From: CBDBZX01 sp965213645
GTDB lineage: Bacteria > Deinococcota > Deinococci > Deinococcales > Trueperaceae
Direction: 5' to 3'
DNA length: 64,000 bases
NCBI GenBank assembly: GCA_965213645.1
Contig: CBDBZX010000008.1
Span: forward strand, 682,001 to 746,000
The position numbers and the translations under genes were made by a program. A model generated the notes under the pieces. The model made no database searches. It had not been told where the DNA came from and saw only the letters and a list, made by a program, of their open reading frames with translations. Of this stretch, positions 54,107 through 62,650 are shown piece after piece. Within the stretch, counting starts at the first letter, position 1; the number at the start of each line of letters is the position of its first letter.

Positions 54107-54537
54107 AGAAAAGTGCCGTCCTCCAGCGCGGTAAGCATGTTTTGAAGCTTGCTGACCCCGACGCGCGTAGCCAGCAAGTCGATAGGTCTAGCTCCGTCTA
54201 GGGCAGCCTTAGGGCTCCCGAACCAAGCTTTCGCCCCCTCCTGTCCGAGAATGCTCGCGACCCGTGCAAACAGGGTAAGCGCACTGTAGGTACGGTCTAA
54301 AAGCTCGACGCTCATATTTGGGTTCTTACTCTTGCGCGAGCGGCTGATGCCGAGCACAGCGAGTGCTTCGGTTTTGCTGATATCAAGCAGGGAAGCCAAA
54401 CGTCTTAGAACCTGCTCGAGGGAGGACTCGCCAACGACAGTTTGCTTGAGCACGGCCTCAGCTACCTCGTTCGGCGTAGTGTCGAGTACCTGTTCAAACA
54501 GTGCCTCGCGGGTAGAAGCAAAAGAAGTTTGTATCAT
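54103..54537 (-). CDS. Xre/MbcA/ParS-type antitoxin of the RES toxin
   Basis: 144 aa. An HTH-like N-terminal half (LASLLDISKTEALAVLGISR) is followed by the DUF2384 toxin-binding domain (ALTLFARVASILGQEGAKAW, FGSPKAALDGARPIDLLATR), the usual partner of RES toxins. ATG 54537 is chosen over the frame open from 54603 because TACTAT at 54545-54550 lies seven bases upstream; ATG 54546 is a second possibility. Confidence 0.88.
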   Translation of the reverse strand: MIQTSFASTREALFEQVLDTTPNEVAEAVLKQTVVGESSLEQVLRRLASLLDISKTEALAVLGISRSRKSKNPNMSVELLDRTYSALTLFARVASILGQEGAKAWFGSPKAALDGARPIDLLATRVGVSKLQNMLTALEDGTFL

Positions 54538-54621
54538 GTTCAACATAGTAGCATGAAATTTCAACACCTCGTACTCTGCGGCTGTTGTGCGCGTTCGCCG
54601 CAAAAGAAATTCAAAGACACG

Positions 54622-54789
54622 TCAACTTTCTAACACCACTAACCACATAACATGCCCAACGTCAAAGTGTACTGGGTACTGCTCTGGTCGCGTTTGGAGT
54701 TCGTGGACAAATGCCGGTTCTGAGGCTTGCCATGTGTGCATCATACGGAGTGCTGCTCGGTCAGTTTTGTCCGCGCCCCAATAAAGCAT
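54622..54789 (-). CDS. Possible 55-aa protein upstream of the Xre-RES module
   Basis: Reads MLYWGADKTDRAALRMMHTW and ends GHVMWLVVLES. The composition looks more protein-like than the other short frames nearby, and GAGGTG lies directly before the ATG. Same strand as the toxin-antitoxin genes, ending 85 bases before the antitoxin start. No similarity is recognised. Confidence 0.35.
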   Translation of the reverse strand: MLYWGADKTDRAALRMMHTWQASEPAFVHELQTRPEQYPVHFDVGHVMWLVVLES

Positions 54790-55247
54790 CACCTCAACTT
54801 GTATCAGACAGACCTTCGCGTGACGTTAGAGCTTACGCTTCAGACATGTCAAGAAACTTGAAGGTGAGCGCAATTTGTTTGGCAACGGTGGCGCGGTAAA
54901 CACTATTGCTCGCAACTTAGATGTGCCCCTCGTCGTCTGTAAGGAAGATGCCGTAAAACCTTCTCGGCTGACTTGACGGTTTATGCAGAGAAACCTCGTC
55001 AGGTGAAGGTCTGGTCAAGCAACCTTTCGCGTCGTCAGCACGTAAGCTAACCCTCGTGGCGGCATGAAACGGAACGCTAAAGGCGTAGCCATACACAAGC
55101 TGTCGGCGATACCTTAGCAGCACATCTGCTATACTCCCGGTCTAAGTCTCATCCGGCTATACCGAACGTTATGTTTAGGCAGGGGCGTATCGACCCTCCC
55201 TTTGGCCTTCGGTTAGCCTCTCCCCGCGCGGGAGGAAAGGAGCAGGT
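54790..55247. other. Intergenic region before betA
   Basis: Only one weak gene candidate: a 68-codon minus-strand frame (54917-55123, starting MLLRYRRQLVYGYAFS) with TATAGC four bases before its GTG. It has no recognised similarity. A GC-rich inverted repeat (CTCCCCGCGCGGGAG) lies at 55219-55233, close to the betA ribosome site. GC content rises sharply at betA. Confidence 0.35.
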
Positions 55248-56783
55248 GTGTTCGACTACATCGTGATCGGTGCAGGTTCGGCGGGCTGTGTGCTCGCCAA
55301 TAGGTTGAGCGAGGATTCGGCGGCGCGGGTGCTCCTCTTAGAAGCGGGAGGCGAGGACAATAGCCCCAATATCCACAACCCTTCAGGTTGGCCCGCCACC
55401 TGGCTCACGGACGACGACTGGGCCTTTGCGAGCACGCCCCAAAAGCACGCCTGCGACGCCGAGGCCGCCCTGCCGCGCGGTAAGGTCCTGGGCGGAAGCT
55501 CCTCGATTAACGGCATGATCTACATCCGCGGTCACCGCCTCGATTACGACGCCTGGGCGTACGCGGGCAACGTCGGCTGGGACTACCAGAGTGTGCTCCC
55601 TTACTTCAAGAAGTCCGAGGACTTCGAGGGCGGCGAGAGCGAGTATCACGGCGCAGGCGGCCCGCTACACGTTTCGCATAACCGCCACAAGAGCCCGATC
55701 TCCGAAACGGCGGTCGAGGCAGCGCAGGAGGTTGGCTTCGCATTTAACAGCGACTTCAACGGGGAGACCTTGGAGGGCGTCGGCTTCAACGACCTGACGG
55801 TCAAAGACGGCAAAAGGTGCAGCGCGGCGGTAGCCTTTTTGCGGCCCGCCCTGGACCGCAACAACCTCATGGTGGAGACGGGCGCGCTGGCGCACAGCCT
55901 CATTCTGGAGAACGGTCGCTGCACCGGCGTGCGCTACCTGCAAGGGGGCGAGTTGAAAGAAGCGCGCGCCTCGCAAGAGGTCGTCGTTTCGGGCGGCGCG
56001 CTCAACTCACCGCAGCTCCTGATGCTCTCGGGCATCGGCCCAGCGGCGCACCTGCGTGAGCACGGCGTCGAGGTCCAGGTGGACCTGCCGGGCGTCGGCC
56101 AGAACCTTCACGATCACTTCTTGGTGCCCGTCATCTTCGAGGCGAGCCAAGAGGTCCCCGCGCCGAGGGCGAACTTTTTAGAGAGCCAGCTCTTCGCTAA
56201 GAGCGACCCGCGGCTGCTCGTGCCCGACCTGCAACCGCTCTTCATGCACATCCCTTACTATCCGCCGGGCTTTGAAGGGCCGCAGAACGCCTACACGCTC
56301 TGTGCGGGGATGGTGCGGCCCTCGAGCCGTGGTCAGGTCACCCTCTTATCCAATAACCCGCAGGATAAGCCCGCCGTGGATCCGAACTACCTGGAGACTA
56401 CCTACGATGTCGAGGCGATGCTCCGTGCGGTCGAAGTCTGCCGCGACATCGGCTACGCAAACGCCTTCAACGACTGGCGCAAGCGCGAGCTTTACCCGAA
56501 CACCGGCGACAGGGACGCCCTACGCACCTACATCCGCAAGACGGTCTCGACCTATCACCACGTCGTCGGCACGTGCAAGATGGGCGTGGACAGCCTCGCG
56601 GTGGTGGACCCCGAGCTGCGCGTCTACGGCGTCGAAGGCTTGCGCGTCGCGGATGCCTCGGTCATGCCCAGCATCATCTCAGGCAACACGAACGCGCCTA
56701 CTATCATGATCGGCGAGAAGGCGAGCGATCTCATCAAAGGTACCGCCGAAAGCGCGCAGACTCGAGAGGTGGTTGCAGCGTGA
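55248..56783 (+). CDS. betA: Choline dehydrogenase-like GMC oxidoreductase
   Basis: 511 aa. FAD-binding GAGSAGCVLANRLSED at residue 8, GMC motif PRGKVLGGSSSINGMIYIRG, second signature SGGALNSPQLLMLSGIGP, and C-terminal STYHHVVGTCKMG with the catalytic His, then NTNAPTIMIGEKASD. Oxidises choline to betaine aldehyde; other alcohols are possible for this family, but the next gene supports choline. GTG start with AAAGGAG upstream. GC content is higher than in most of the window. It overlaps betB by four bases (GTGA). Confidence 0.85.
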   Translation: MFDYIVIGAGSAGCVLANRLSEDSAARVLLLEAGGEDNSPNIHNPSGWPATWLTDDDWAFASTPQKHACDAEAALPRGKVLGGSSSINGMIYIRGHRLDYDAWAYAGNVGWDYQSVLPYFKKSEDFEGGESEYHGAGGPLHVSHNRHKSPISETAVEAAQEVGFAFNSDFNGETLEGVGFNDLTVKDGKRCSAAVAFLRPALDRNNLMVETGALAHSLILENGRCTGVRYLQGGELKEARASQEVVVSGGALNSPQLLMLSGIGPAAHLREHGVEVQVDLPGVGQNLHDHFLVPVIFEASQEVPAPRANFLESQLFAKSDPRLLVPDLQPLFMHIPYYPPGFEGPQNAYTLCAGMVRPSSRGQVTLLSNNPQDKPAVDPNYLETTYDVEAMLRAVEVCRDIGYANAFNDWRKRELYPNTGDRDALRTYIRKTVSTYHHVVGTCKMGVDSLAVVDPELRVYGVEGLRVADASVMPSIISGNTNAPTIMIGEKASDLIKGTAESAQTREVVAA

Positions 56784-58249
56784 TCGCGGAGAAACTGCAG
56801 ACCCAGCTCTACATCGGCGGCGCGTTCGTCCCAGCCAAGAGCGGCGCGACCTCCGATGTGATGAACCCGGCGACGGGCGAGGTCTTGACGCGGGTCGCGA
56901 GTGCCCAAGCCGAAGACGTGGACGCGGCGGTGGAGGCCGCGTACGCGCAGTATGACGGCGGCGATTGGTCGAAACTGAGCGGCGCAGAACGCGGACGACT
57001 GCTCTATAAGCTCGCGGACCTCATCGAGCGCGACGCCGACGATATCGCCCGCCTGGAAGCTGTGGACTGTGGCAAGGTCTATGGCATGGCCCGCTATGCG
57101 GACGTCGCCAACCTCATCGACACCTTCCGGCACTACGCGGGCTGGGCGGACAAGCTAGAGGGTCGCAGCATCCCGACCGCCCCCATGCAGGGCCGCCCTG
57201 CGCTCTCCTATACGGTGCGCGAGCCCTTGGGCGTGATCGGCAGCATCGGCGCGTACAACTTCCCGACCATGTACATCGGCTGGAAGAGCGCCGCCGCCCT
57301 TGCGGTGGGCAATACGGTTGTGTTCAAGCCTGCCGAGGACACGCCACTCACAACGCTTCATCTCGCCACCCTATTTGAGGAGGCGGGCTTCCCGCCGGGC
57401 GTCTTCAACGTCGTTTCGGGCCTCGGGCCCGTCGCAGGCATGGCGCTCGTGCAGCACCCGCAGGTCGCTAAGGTGAGCTACACGGGCGGCGGCGAAGTCG
57501 GCAGCCTCATCGCGCAGGAAGCGGCGAAGACGCTCAAGCCGGTCACACTCGAGCTAGGCGGCAAAGCGCCGCAAATCGTCCTGGACGATGCCGACCTGGA
57601 GTTGACCGTCCCCACGCTCGCGGCGGGCCTGTTCGCGCACCAGGGCCAAATCTGCGCGGCGGGCACGCGGGTGCTCGTCCACCGCTCGCGTTACGACGAC
57701 GTGCTGAACGGGCTGGCTGAGGCCGCGAAGAGCCAGGTTTTGGGTGATCCGTTAGAGCGCGGCACGACGATGGGACCCCTTACGAACGCGCGCAGTGTGG
57801 AGCGCGTCATGGGCTACGTCGAGGCGGGCAAATCCGAAGGGGCTGAGCTGGTCGCGGGCGGCGAGCGCGGCTCGGGCGAAACATTGCAGGGTGGCTACTT
57901 CGTTCAGGCAACCGTCTTCGCGGGCGACAACAGCTTGAAAATTGCCCAGGAGGAGATCTTCGGCCCGGTCGGAACGGTCATCCCCTTCGGTACAGATGAG
58001 GAGGCTGTTGAGATTGCCAACGACACTCAGTACGGCCTCAACGCGGGCATCTTTACCCGCGACCTCAGCCGCGCGCACCGGCTCGCCGCCCAGGTCCGCA
58101 CCGGTGCGGTTTGGATCAACGGCTTTGCGCTCATCGACGCGCGCCTGCCCTGGGGCGGTGTGAAGGGGAGTGGCTACGGACGCGAGAACGGCGGCATGAG
58201 CGGCGTTGAGGATATGTCGCACGAGAAGGTGGTGACGGCGCTGCTGTAG
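56780..58249 (+). CDS. betB: Betaine-aldehyde dehydrogenase-like aldehyde dehydrogenase
   Basis: 489 aa. NAD-dependent ALDH: FNFPT-like region IGAYNFPTMYIGWKSAAAL, catalytic Glu in VTLELGGKAPQIVLDD, catalytic Cys292 in GQICAAGTRVLV, and EEIFGPV near the end. Expected to turn betaine aldehyde into glycine betaine. GTG 56780 overlaps the betA stop, which makes the order and coupling those of a bet operon. No betI or betT is adjacent; the ABC importer at 23-28 kb could provide choline. Confidence 0.87.
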   Translation: MIAEKLQTQLYIGGAFVPAKSGATSDVMNPATGEVLTRVASAQAEDVDAAVEAAYAQYDGGDWSKLSGAERGRLLYKLADLIERDADDIARLEAVDCGKVYGMARYADVANLIDTFRHYAGWADKLEGRSIPTAPMQGRPALSYTVREPLGVIGSIGAYNFPTMYIGWKSAAALAVGNTVVFKPAEDTPLTTLHLATLFEEAGFPPGVFNVVSGLGPVAGMALVQHPQVAKVSYTGGGEVGSLIAQEAAKTLKPVTLELGGKAPQIVLDDADLELTVPTLAAGLFAHQGQICAAGTRVLVHRSRYDDVLNGLAEAAKSQVLGDPLERGTTMGPLTNARSVERVMGYVEAGKSEGAELVAGGERGSGETLQGGYFVQATVFAGDNSLKIAQEEIFGPVGTVIPFGTDEEAVEIANDTQYGLNAGIFTRDLSRAHRLAAQVRTGAVWINGFALIDARLPWGGVKGSGYGRENGGMSGVEDMSHEKVVTALL

Positions 58250-58272
58250 GGGTTGGCGTTTGTCCTGGGAAG

Positions 58273-58298
58273 GTCAGGGAAGTCGTAACCTTCCTGAC
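58273..58298 (+). terminator. Possible terminator of betAB
   Basis: GTCAGGGAAG and CTTCCTGAC form a 9-bp stem with one bulged base, 24 bases after the betB stop. There is no T run, so it is only a possible terminator. Confidence 0.35.
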
Positions 58299-58510
58299 TC
58301 CTTCGCCTCAAAGTTGTTTCTTTGTCGTCTCCAATCCCTGGAGCGTACCAGTGCGGCGCAGAGCATGGAGTCAATCCTCGGTCAGTAAGGAGAGTCACCT
58401 CCTCCTCTGTCGCCGCAAGAGCGTACACGAGGCTTTTGCTCCATACAGTCCTCAGAAAATCAGCTTTTGTCATGAGCACCTCTGCCGTGAACGCTTTTCG
58501 GTGGATGAAC

Positions 58511-58546
58511 CCTTCTGCGTGTGATGCGCGCATCTCACGCAGAAGG
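58511..58546. repeat. 36-bp near-perfect palindrome downstream of marR
   Basis: CCTTCTGCGTGTGATGCG and its complement CGCATCTCACGCAGAAGG, with one mismatched pair. It lies 27 bases after the end of the minus-strand marR gene. As RNA it would form a very stable hairpin and may end or stabilise the marR transcript; the gap 58250-58573 holds no other convincing gene. Confidence 0.65.
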
Positions 58547-58573
58547 CTGAGCGCACCATAAGCGTCTATAGAT

Positions 58574-59029
58574 TTACTCGTACGCCGCCACGAGTTGCTT
58601 TAGCAAGCGCCTCAGCGTTTCCACCGCCTCCTGTCCGAGTTTCGTCGCATACTCAGCCTCGACCTCACGCTTCGCCTCGTAAGAATCTCGCAACAGGGTC
58701 TCGCCTCCACTGGTGAACCGGATCAGATAGGCGCGCCTGTCGCTCGGGTCCGGCACCCGCTCGACGTACCCGCGCCGCTCGAGGTCGTTCGCGAGCTGGC
58801 CCATCGACTGCTTCGCCATCCCGGCCCGCTTTGCCAGGACGGTGACCCGCGCACCTTCAGCGCCGAGGTTGGCGATGAGGGCGGTGTGGAAGAGGGTCAG
58901 CCCTTCGTACCCCCGCGCCGCCATCTTGCTCAGGATGAGGTCACTGTAGACCCGCGCTGCCCGTTGGAAGAGCCGCCCGACCTCTTGGCTCTGTGGTGGC
59001 TTCGAGGCTGCGTCTTTCTCTGAACTCAT
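58574..59029 (-). CDS. MarR-family transcriptional regulator
   Basis: 151 aa. Winged helix with recognition helix AKRAGMAKQSMGQLANDLER and wing RVPDPSDRRAYLIRFTSGGE, typical of MarR repressors that respond to small phenolics or oxidants. AAGGAGG lies five to six bases before the ATG. It is divergent from a quinone-oxidoreductase-like gene, and the shared intergenic region has an inverted repeat over that gene's -10 box, so it probably represses both. Confidence 0.92.
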   Translation of the reverse strand: MSSEKDAASKPPQSQEVGRLFQRAARVYSDLILSKMAARGYEGLTLFHTALIANLGAEGARVTVLAKRAGMAKQSMGQLANDLERRGYVERVPDPSDRRAYLIRFTSGGETLLRDSYEAKREVEAEYATKLGQEAVETLRRLLKQLVAAYE

Positions 59030-59038
59030 GAAACCTCC

Positions 59039-59067
59039 TTGACAAATAAGACAGCTTACCTTACTAT
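59039..59067 (+). promoter_or_regulatory. Promoter of the oxidoreductase gene
   Basis: TTGACA (59039-59044), 17-bp spacer, TACTAT (59062-59067). Near-consensus. Confidence 0.75.
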
Positions 59068-59080
59068 CTATTTAGTTAGG
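59059..59080. promoter_or_regulatory. Candidate MarR operator
   Basis: Imperfect inverted repeat CCTTACTA and TTAGTTAGG (complement CCTAACTAA) separated by five bases. It overlaps the TACTAT -10 box of the divergent oxidoreductase gene, where a bound repressor would block RNA polymerase. Confidence 0.6.
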
Positions 59081-59155
59081 CAACCTGACCATATCAAATC
59101 GAGCCCGTCCCTATCGTAGACGAGAAGAGCCTGTTCACATCAGGAAGGATGTCCT

Positions 59156-60196
59156 ATGTCAGAGACTAGTGTAAACCTTATAAACCAGCGCATCGTCTCC
59201 ACCAAACGCGGCGGCCCAGAAACCCTCGAGCTTACCCAAGACTTTTTAGCTGACCCTAAAGCAGGTGAGATTCGAATCCGTGTCCTTGCGGCGGGGGTAC
59301 TTTTAGGTGACGTATTTTGGCAGAAAGGGCTTATCCCTGGCGCACCTAAGCCGCCTTTTACGCCCGGCTATGACATTGTCGGAGTCGTCGATCAGGTCGG
59401 CGCGGGCGTCGAGGGGTTCAGCGGCGGCGAGCGGGTCGCCGCTATCACCGGATTCGGGGGCTATAGCCGGTACGTGATCGTCCCGGCGCAGACTTTAGTT
59501 CCCGTGCCGGACGACATCAGCCCGGCGACGTTGTCCGCGCTCATAATGAGCTACCTCACCGCTTATCAGATCCTCCGACGCGTCGCCCAAGTTAAGTCCG
59601 GCAGCCTTGTCCTAGTGCACGGCGCAGCGGGGTCGACGGGGTCGGCCCTGCTAGACCTCGGGCGCGCGCTGGGTCTGAAAATGTGGGGCACGGCGTCCCA
59701 GGCTAAACATGAGGTCATAGCGAGATACGGCGCGGCACCCATCGATTATCAGCGCGAAGACTTTGTTGCGCGGCTCGAACGTGACGTGCCAGGCGGTGTT
59801 GACCTTGTCGTAGACCCTATTGGGGGTGCTCACCTGGACCGCTCATGGCGAGTGCTGTGTCGAGGTGGCGTGCTCGTGGCGACGGCGGCAATCGGTGCGC
59901 TGCACGGCGCGTCCGCTCTAGCCACGATCGGCGGTTTCGCCAAGCTGTGGGTGCGTGACAAGCTGCCCAACGGGCGCTCAGCACTGCTCTTCAACGTGGT
60001 GGACTCTAACAAGGCGCATCCGGGAGCTTTAGCACAAGACCTCGAAGCCCTGATTAGCCATCTCAGAGCTGAACGTATCACACCCCTCATCGCCGCGGAG
60101 CTACCGTTGGAGCAGGCAGCTCGGGCGCAGCAGTTACTCATCACCTCGTGGGCGCGGGGACGAGTCGTGCTGCGTCCTGACCTCGCCGCAGGATGA
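59156..60196 (+). CDS. Zinc-free medium-chain alcohol dehydrogenase/quinone oxidoreductase
   Basis: 346 aa. GroES-like N-terminal half (PGYDIVGVVDQVGAGVEGFS) and NADPH-binding Rossmann half (LVLVHGAAGSTGSALLDLGR), with no structural zinc Cys cluster, as in QOR-type MDR enzymes. VDLVVDPIGGAHLDRSWRVL is also typical. Probably reduces quinones or enones. It is under a strong promoter overlapped by a MarR-type operator; leader about 80 nt; AGGAAGGATG provides the ribosome site. Confidence 0.88.
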   Translation: MSETSVNLINQRIVSTKRGGPETLELTQDFLADPKAGEIRIRVLAAGVLLGDVFWQKGLIPGAPKPPFTPGYDIVGVVDQVGAGVEGFSGGERVAAITGFGGYSRYVIVPAQTLVPVPDDISPATLSALIMSYLTAYQILRRVAQVKSGSLVLVHGAAGSTGSALLDLGRALGLKMWGTASQAKHEVIARYGAAPIDYQREDFVARLERDVPGGVDLVVDPIGGAHLDRSWRVLCRGGVLVATAAIGALHGASALATIGGFAKLWVRDKLPNGRSALLFNVVDSNKAHPGALAQDLEALISHLRAERITPLIAAELPLEQAARAQQLLITSWARGRVVLRPDLAAG

Positions 60197-60265
60197 GCCG
60201 AATTTTGTGGGTTTTGCGTAACTGGTCGGATAGCAGGAGACCGTCTCCAGTCTCCCGCCCCCCAA

Positions 60266-60299
60266 GAACCGTGCGTGCGACTTTCACCGCACACGGCTC
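60266..60299 (-). ncRNA. Group II intron domain V
   Basis: Exactly 34 nt: begins GAGCCGTGTGCGGTGAAAGT and ends GCACGCACGGTTC. It has the AGC triad near the start, a GAAA tetraloop and the two-nucleotide bulge. The following GGGAGAC...GTCTCC hairpin is domain VI. Domain V is the catalytic metal-binding core and appears intact. Confidence 0.88.
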
Positions 60300-60314
60300 A
60301 AGCAAATCACAAGG

Positions 60315-60437
60315 CTACCGCGGTAAGTTCGCAGTAGCCCTAAAGATGCGTCCTCTCAGATTGCGAACCCGCCGGTTGACGGCCCGCCAGTCAACAGCGT
60401 GCCAGTCGGTGAGTCCTTCGGTTTCGTTTGCAGAGCT
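60315..60437 (-). pseudogene. Group II intron reverse transcriptase, N-terminal fragment
   Basis: Minus-strand frame reads ANETEGLTDWHAVDWRAV, NRRVRNLRGRIFRATANLPR then TAG. This is the conserved N-terminus of intron-encoded proteins (T-x-W-x-x-V-x-W ... V-x-x-L-Q-x-R-I-x-x-A). All seven RT motifs, the maturase and endonuclease domains are lost. Confidence 0.8.
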
Positions 60438-60635
60438 TTAGATTCGCATCTAACTTCCTCTTAGTTTGCAATCTTGAGAACATCTTTGCAGGAGATTTAC
60501 CAGTCCCACGTCAGCACCCTTTCGGGTTGAGCACCCCTCTATCTAGCCCCTTATGGTTTCGGGTTGCCTTTCGGCGTGCTGGTCTTCGCTTCTTGGGACC
60601 TCCTTTTCCCGCTAGAGCTTTCGGCGTCCCTTAAA

Positions 60636-60666
60636 GAACACCCGCTGCTCACTACAGCGGGTGTTC
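60636..60666 (-). terminator. Terminator of the large lipoprotein gene
   Basis: Twelve-base-pair perfect stem GAACACCCGCTG/CAGCGGGTGTTC with a 7-nt loop, followed on the minus strand by TTTAAGGG. It lies 12 bases after the stop codon. Confidence 0.7.
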
Positions 60667-60678
60667 CGTCTGTTTGAG

Positions 60679-62550
60679 TTAGTACATACCACTACTGCAA
60701 GAGGCACCTCCGTAGAGCGTCGTCGTGTCACTTCCGTACGTCACCTTTGCATTGACGCTGACGTAATTGCTTGAACACCCGATATAGGCTTCCTCACTAC
60801 CGCCGTAGTACAAAGTGCCGCCGGAGACGGACCACACGGTTGTGAGCTGTGACCCCGTGTAGTCGATATAGCAAGAGACGTAGGACCCTTCGCTGAGACA
60901 GGTTAGCGATGGCGGCGCGGGCTGAGGTGCAGGCGGATCGGGAGGCGTAGGGGGCTCGGGTTGAGGCGGGGGGTCGGGTATAGGCGCGGCGTCACTCTCA
61001 CCGCAGACGATCTCTTTTTTGATGAGGTCGAGCCGTTTAGAGTTCCATTCTCCCAGATTCTTCTTGAAAACGCTCACCTTAGCACCAAAACCCAGGTCTA
61101 GCCCTGCATAGATACAATAACTATACGTTGCGGAGGACGAAGTTGATGGGGTCGCTAGTGGGGTAAGCGAAACGGTTGTAAGTGAGGGTGCAACCGAGGA
61201 TGACCCTAAAGAGAGCGTAGCTTCCGCTTCAGCGTAGGCCTGAGGGTACACGTAGACAAAGGCTGCGCCGTAGAACCTCAGACCGGCTTTTGCGCCTACA
61301 TAACCGCGCACTTTCGCTTTACCCTCGATGCTAGGCGGCGTATGCTCAAAGGTGGAGTTCACCTCGTTGATGCGGCTCCAGCCACCACTTCTGTCCCAAC
61401 GCGTGCCGTAGCGGGCCTCGAACTCCTGGCGCACCTCGTAGTTCACTTTGATGCTGACTTCACCCTTAGCGCCGATGTAAATTTCGATGGACGGCGTGAC
61501 GACAACAGGGACCGGACCAATAGCGAAAACGAACGTCTTGAAGTCGATCTTTTCGAGCAGCTTTTCCTTCTTGATCTCTTTGCCGCACTTGCCTGACAGT
61601 GTAATGTTGGCAGACTCGTCAACGCCCATGCCCGCCTCGAAGTGCCTGAGACTGAACCACCTGATCCTCAAGTCGACAAAGGGTTTTAAGTCGGCCTGAA
61701 TAGAGCCGTTTAGTGTAATCTGATCGTCTGTCGTGCTGAGATTACCGTCTGAATCGCACAAAATCTCATTGAGGATGTTGAGGTTGATGCCCAGACCTTG
61801 CGTGCTGAGTGTATCCTCGACGAACACGTTGTTGCCCTCTGTCGAGGAGACGATATCAGCGGTGCTGAGTGTAAATTCCTCGGCGAGTTCCCCTTGCTCG
61901 ACAGCCTCCTCTAGTGAGGCTTCCTCCAGGGCAAGGGTTGTGCCGCCACTCTGCGGGACAATAGCGGTGACTTTGCGCAGAAAGCCGTAAGGGGCCACAC
62001 CGGGGATAGGCGCGCTCACGATCACGTCGCCTACCTTTAGGTTCGCGGCCAGGCTGCTATTCGCAGCTAGCTGCAGCGAACTCTCGGAATAGCTAGTAAC
62101 GTCTTGTTGGCTGGTGACGACTTTGGTGCTGTCGGGAATGACAGGGCTGTAGTCGTCCTCACTTTGTCCGCCGCCCTGGAAGGTTGTGCTTATAGGACCC
62201 CTTAGCGGTTCCCCGTCGGTAACCTCCGCGTTCGGAAGCGTTACCGTGTAGGTGTCGTCGCTCTGCGCGGAGGTCGTGACCGTCACCACGCCCCTATTGC
62301 TCTCACTCGTGTCCACCGAAACGACGGACAAGTGAGGCTCAAATACATATGTTTCCGGGTAGGGCCGCCCGCTCCAGAGGACATCCTGAGGTAAATTGAG
62401 GACGACGGTGGTTTCACTCGTGGCCGTAGCCTCTAGGTCGTAGAGGTAGAGATGAGACAACGCGTCAGGAGGACGCTGTGAACACGCGGCGAGAACGAAG
62501 AGTAAGGAGAGTGCGGCGCACTTTACAGTTAGCTTGACCCCTCTATTCAT
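60679..62550 (-). CDS. Large secreted lipoprotein of unknown function
   Basis: 623 aa. Lipoprotein signal peptide with lipobox VLAACS (Cys near 23). Domain of about 100 aa after residue 160 has LKVGDVIVSAPIPGVAPYGF, as in some bacterial surface proteins. The middle is β-rich with SIEIYIGAKGEVSIKVNYEV and VRGYVGAKAGLRFYGAAFVY. A Pro-rich linker (about 535-560) leads to a small C-terminal domain with five or six cysteines. I do not recognise the family. No clear -10 box. Terminator directly downstream. Confidence 0.7.
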   Translation of the reverse strand: MNRGVKLTVKCAALSLLFVLAACSQRPPDALSHLYLYDLEATATSETTVVLNLPQDVLWSGRPYPETYVFEPHLSVVSVDTSESNRGVVTVTTSAQSDDTYTVTLPNAEVTDGEPLRGPISTTFQGGGQSEDDYSPVIPDSTKVVTSQQDVTSYSESSLQLAANSSLAANLKVGDVIVSAPIPGVAPYGFLRKVTAIVPQSGGTTLALEEASLEEAVEQGELAEEFTLSTADIVSSTEGNNVFVEDTLSTQGLGINLNILNEILCDSDGNLSTTDDQITLNGSIQADLKPFVDLRIRWFSLRHFEAGMGVDESANITLSGKCGKEIKKEKLLEKIDFKTFVFAIGPVPVVVTPSIEIYIGAKGEVSIKVNYEVRQEFEARYGTRWDRSGGWSRINEVNSTFEHTPPSIEGKAKVRGYVGAKAGLRFYGAAFVYVYPQAYAEAEATLSLGSSSVAPSLTTVSLTPLATPSTSSSATYSYCIYAGLDLGFGAKVSVFKKNLGEWNSKRLDLIKKEIVCGESDAAPIPDPPPQPEPPTPPDPPAPQPAPPSLTCLSEGSYVSCYIDYTGSQLTTVWSVSGGTLYYGGSEEAYIGCSSNYVSVNAKVTYGSDTTTLYGGASCSSGMY

Positions 62551-62650
62551 CGCGGTTTTCCAACGATGCGTTCAACGTCTGGTCGGCTGTCGGAAGCGGA
62601 ATATACACCAGAATGTATACCAATATCATCATTCTCCTCATTGAGCTGGC

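Larger units (their letters stand above)
60225..60634 (-). mobile_element. Internally deleted group II intron remnant
   Basis: On the minus strand it contains, in order, intron leader sequence, the first ~35 codons of a reverse transcriptase, then directly domain V and domain VI. The 3' end should be near 60225 (CTATCCGAC). The central and C-terminal reverse transcriptase and domain IV are missing. The 5' limit is uncertain; it lies before the terminator at 60636-60666. No RT gene is elsewhere in the window, so it cannot move unless helped in trans. Confidence 0.75.

Noticed and set aside
58174..58473. 99-codon minus-strand frame downstream of marR, starting MTKADFLRTVWSKSLVY
   Set aside because: It overlaps the end of betB by about 75 bases, has only a weak ribosome site and no recognised similarity. 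Possible but not supported.
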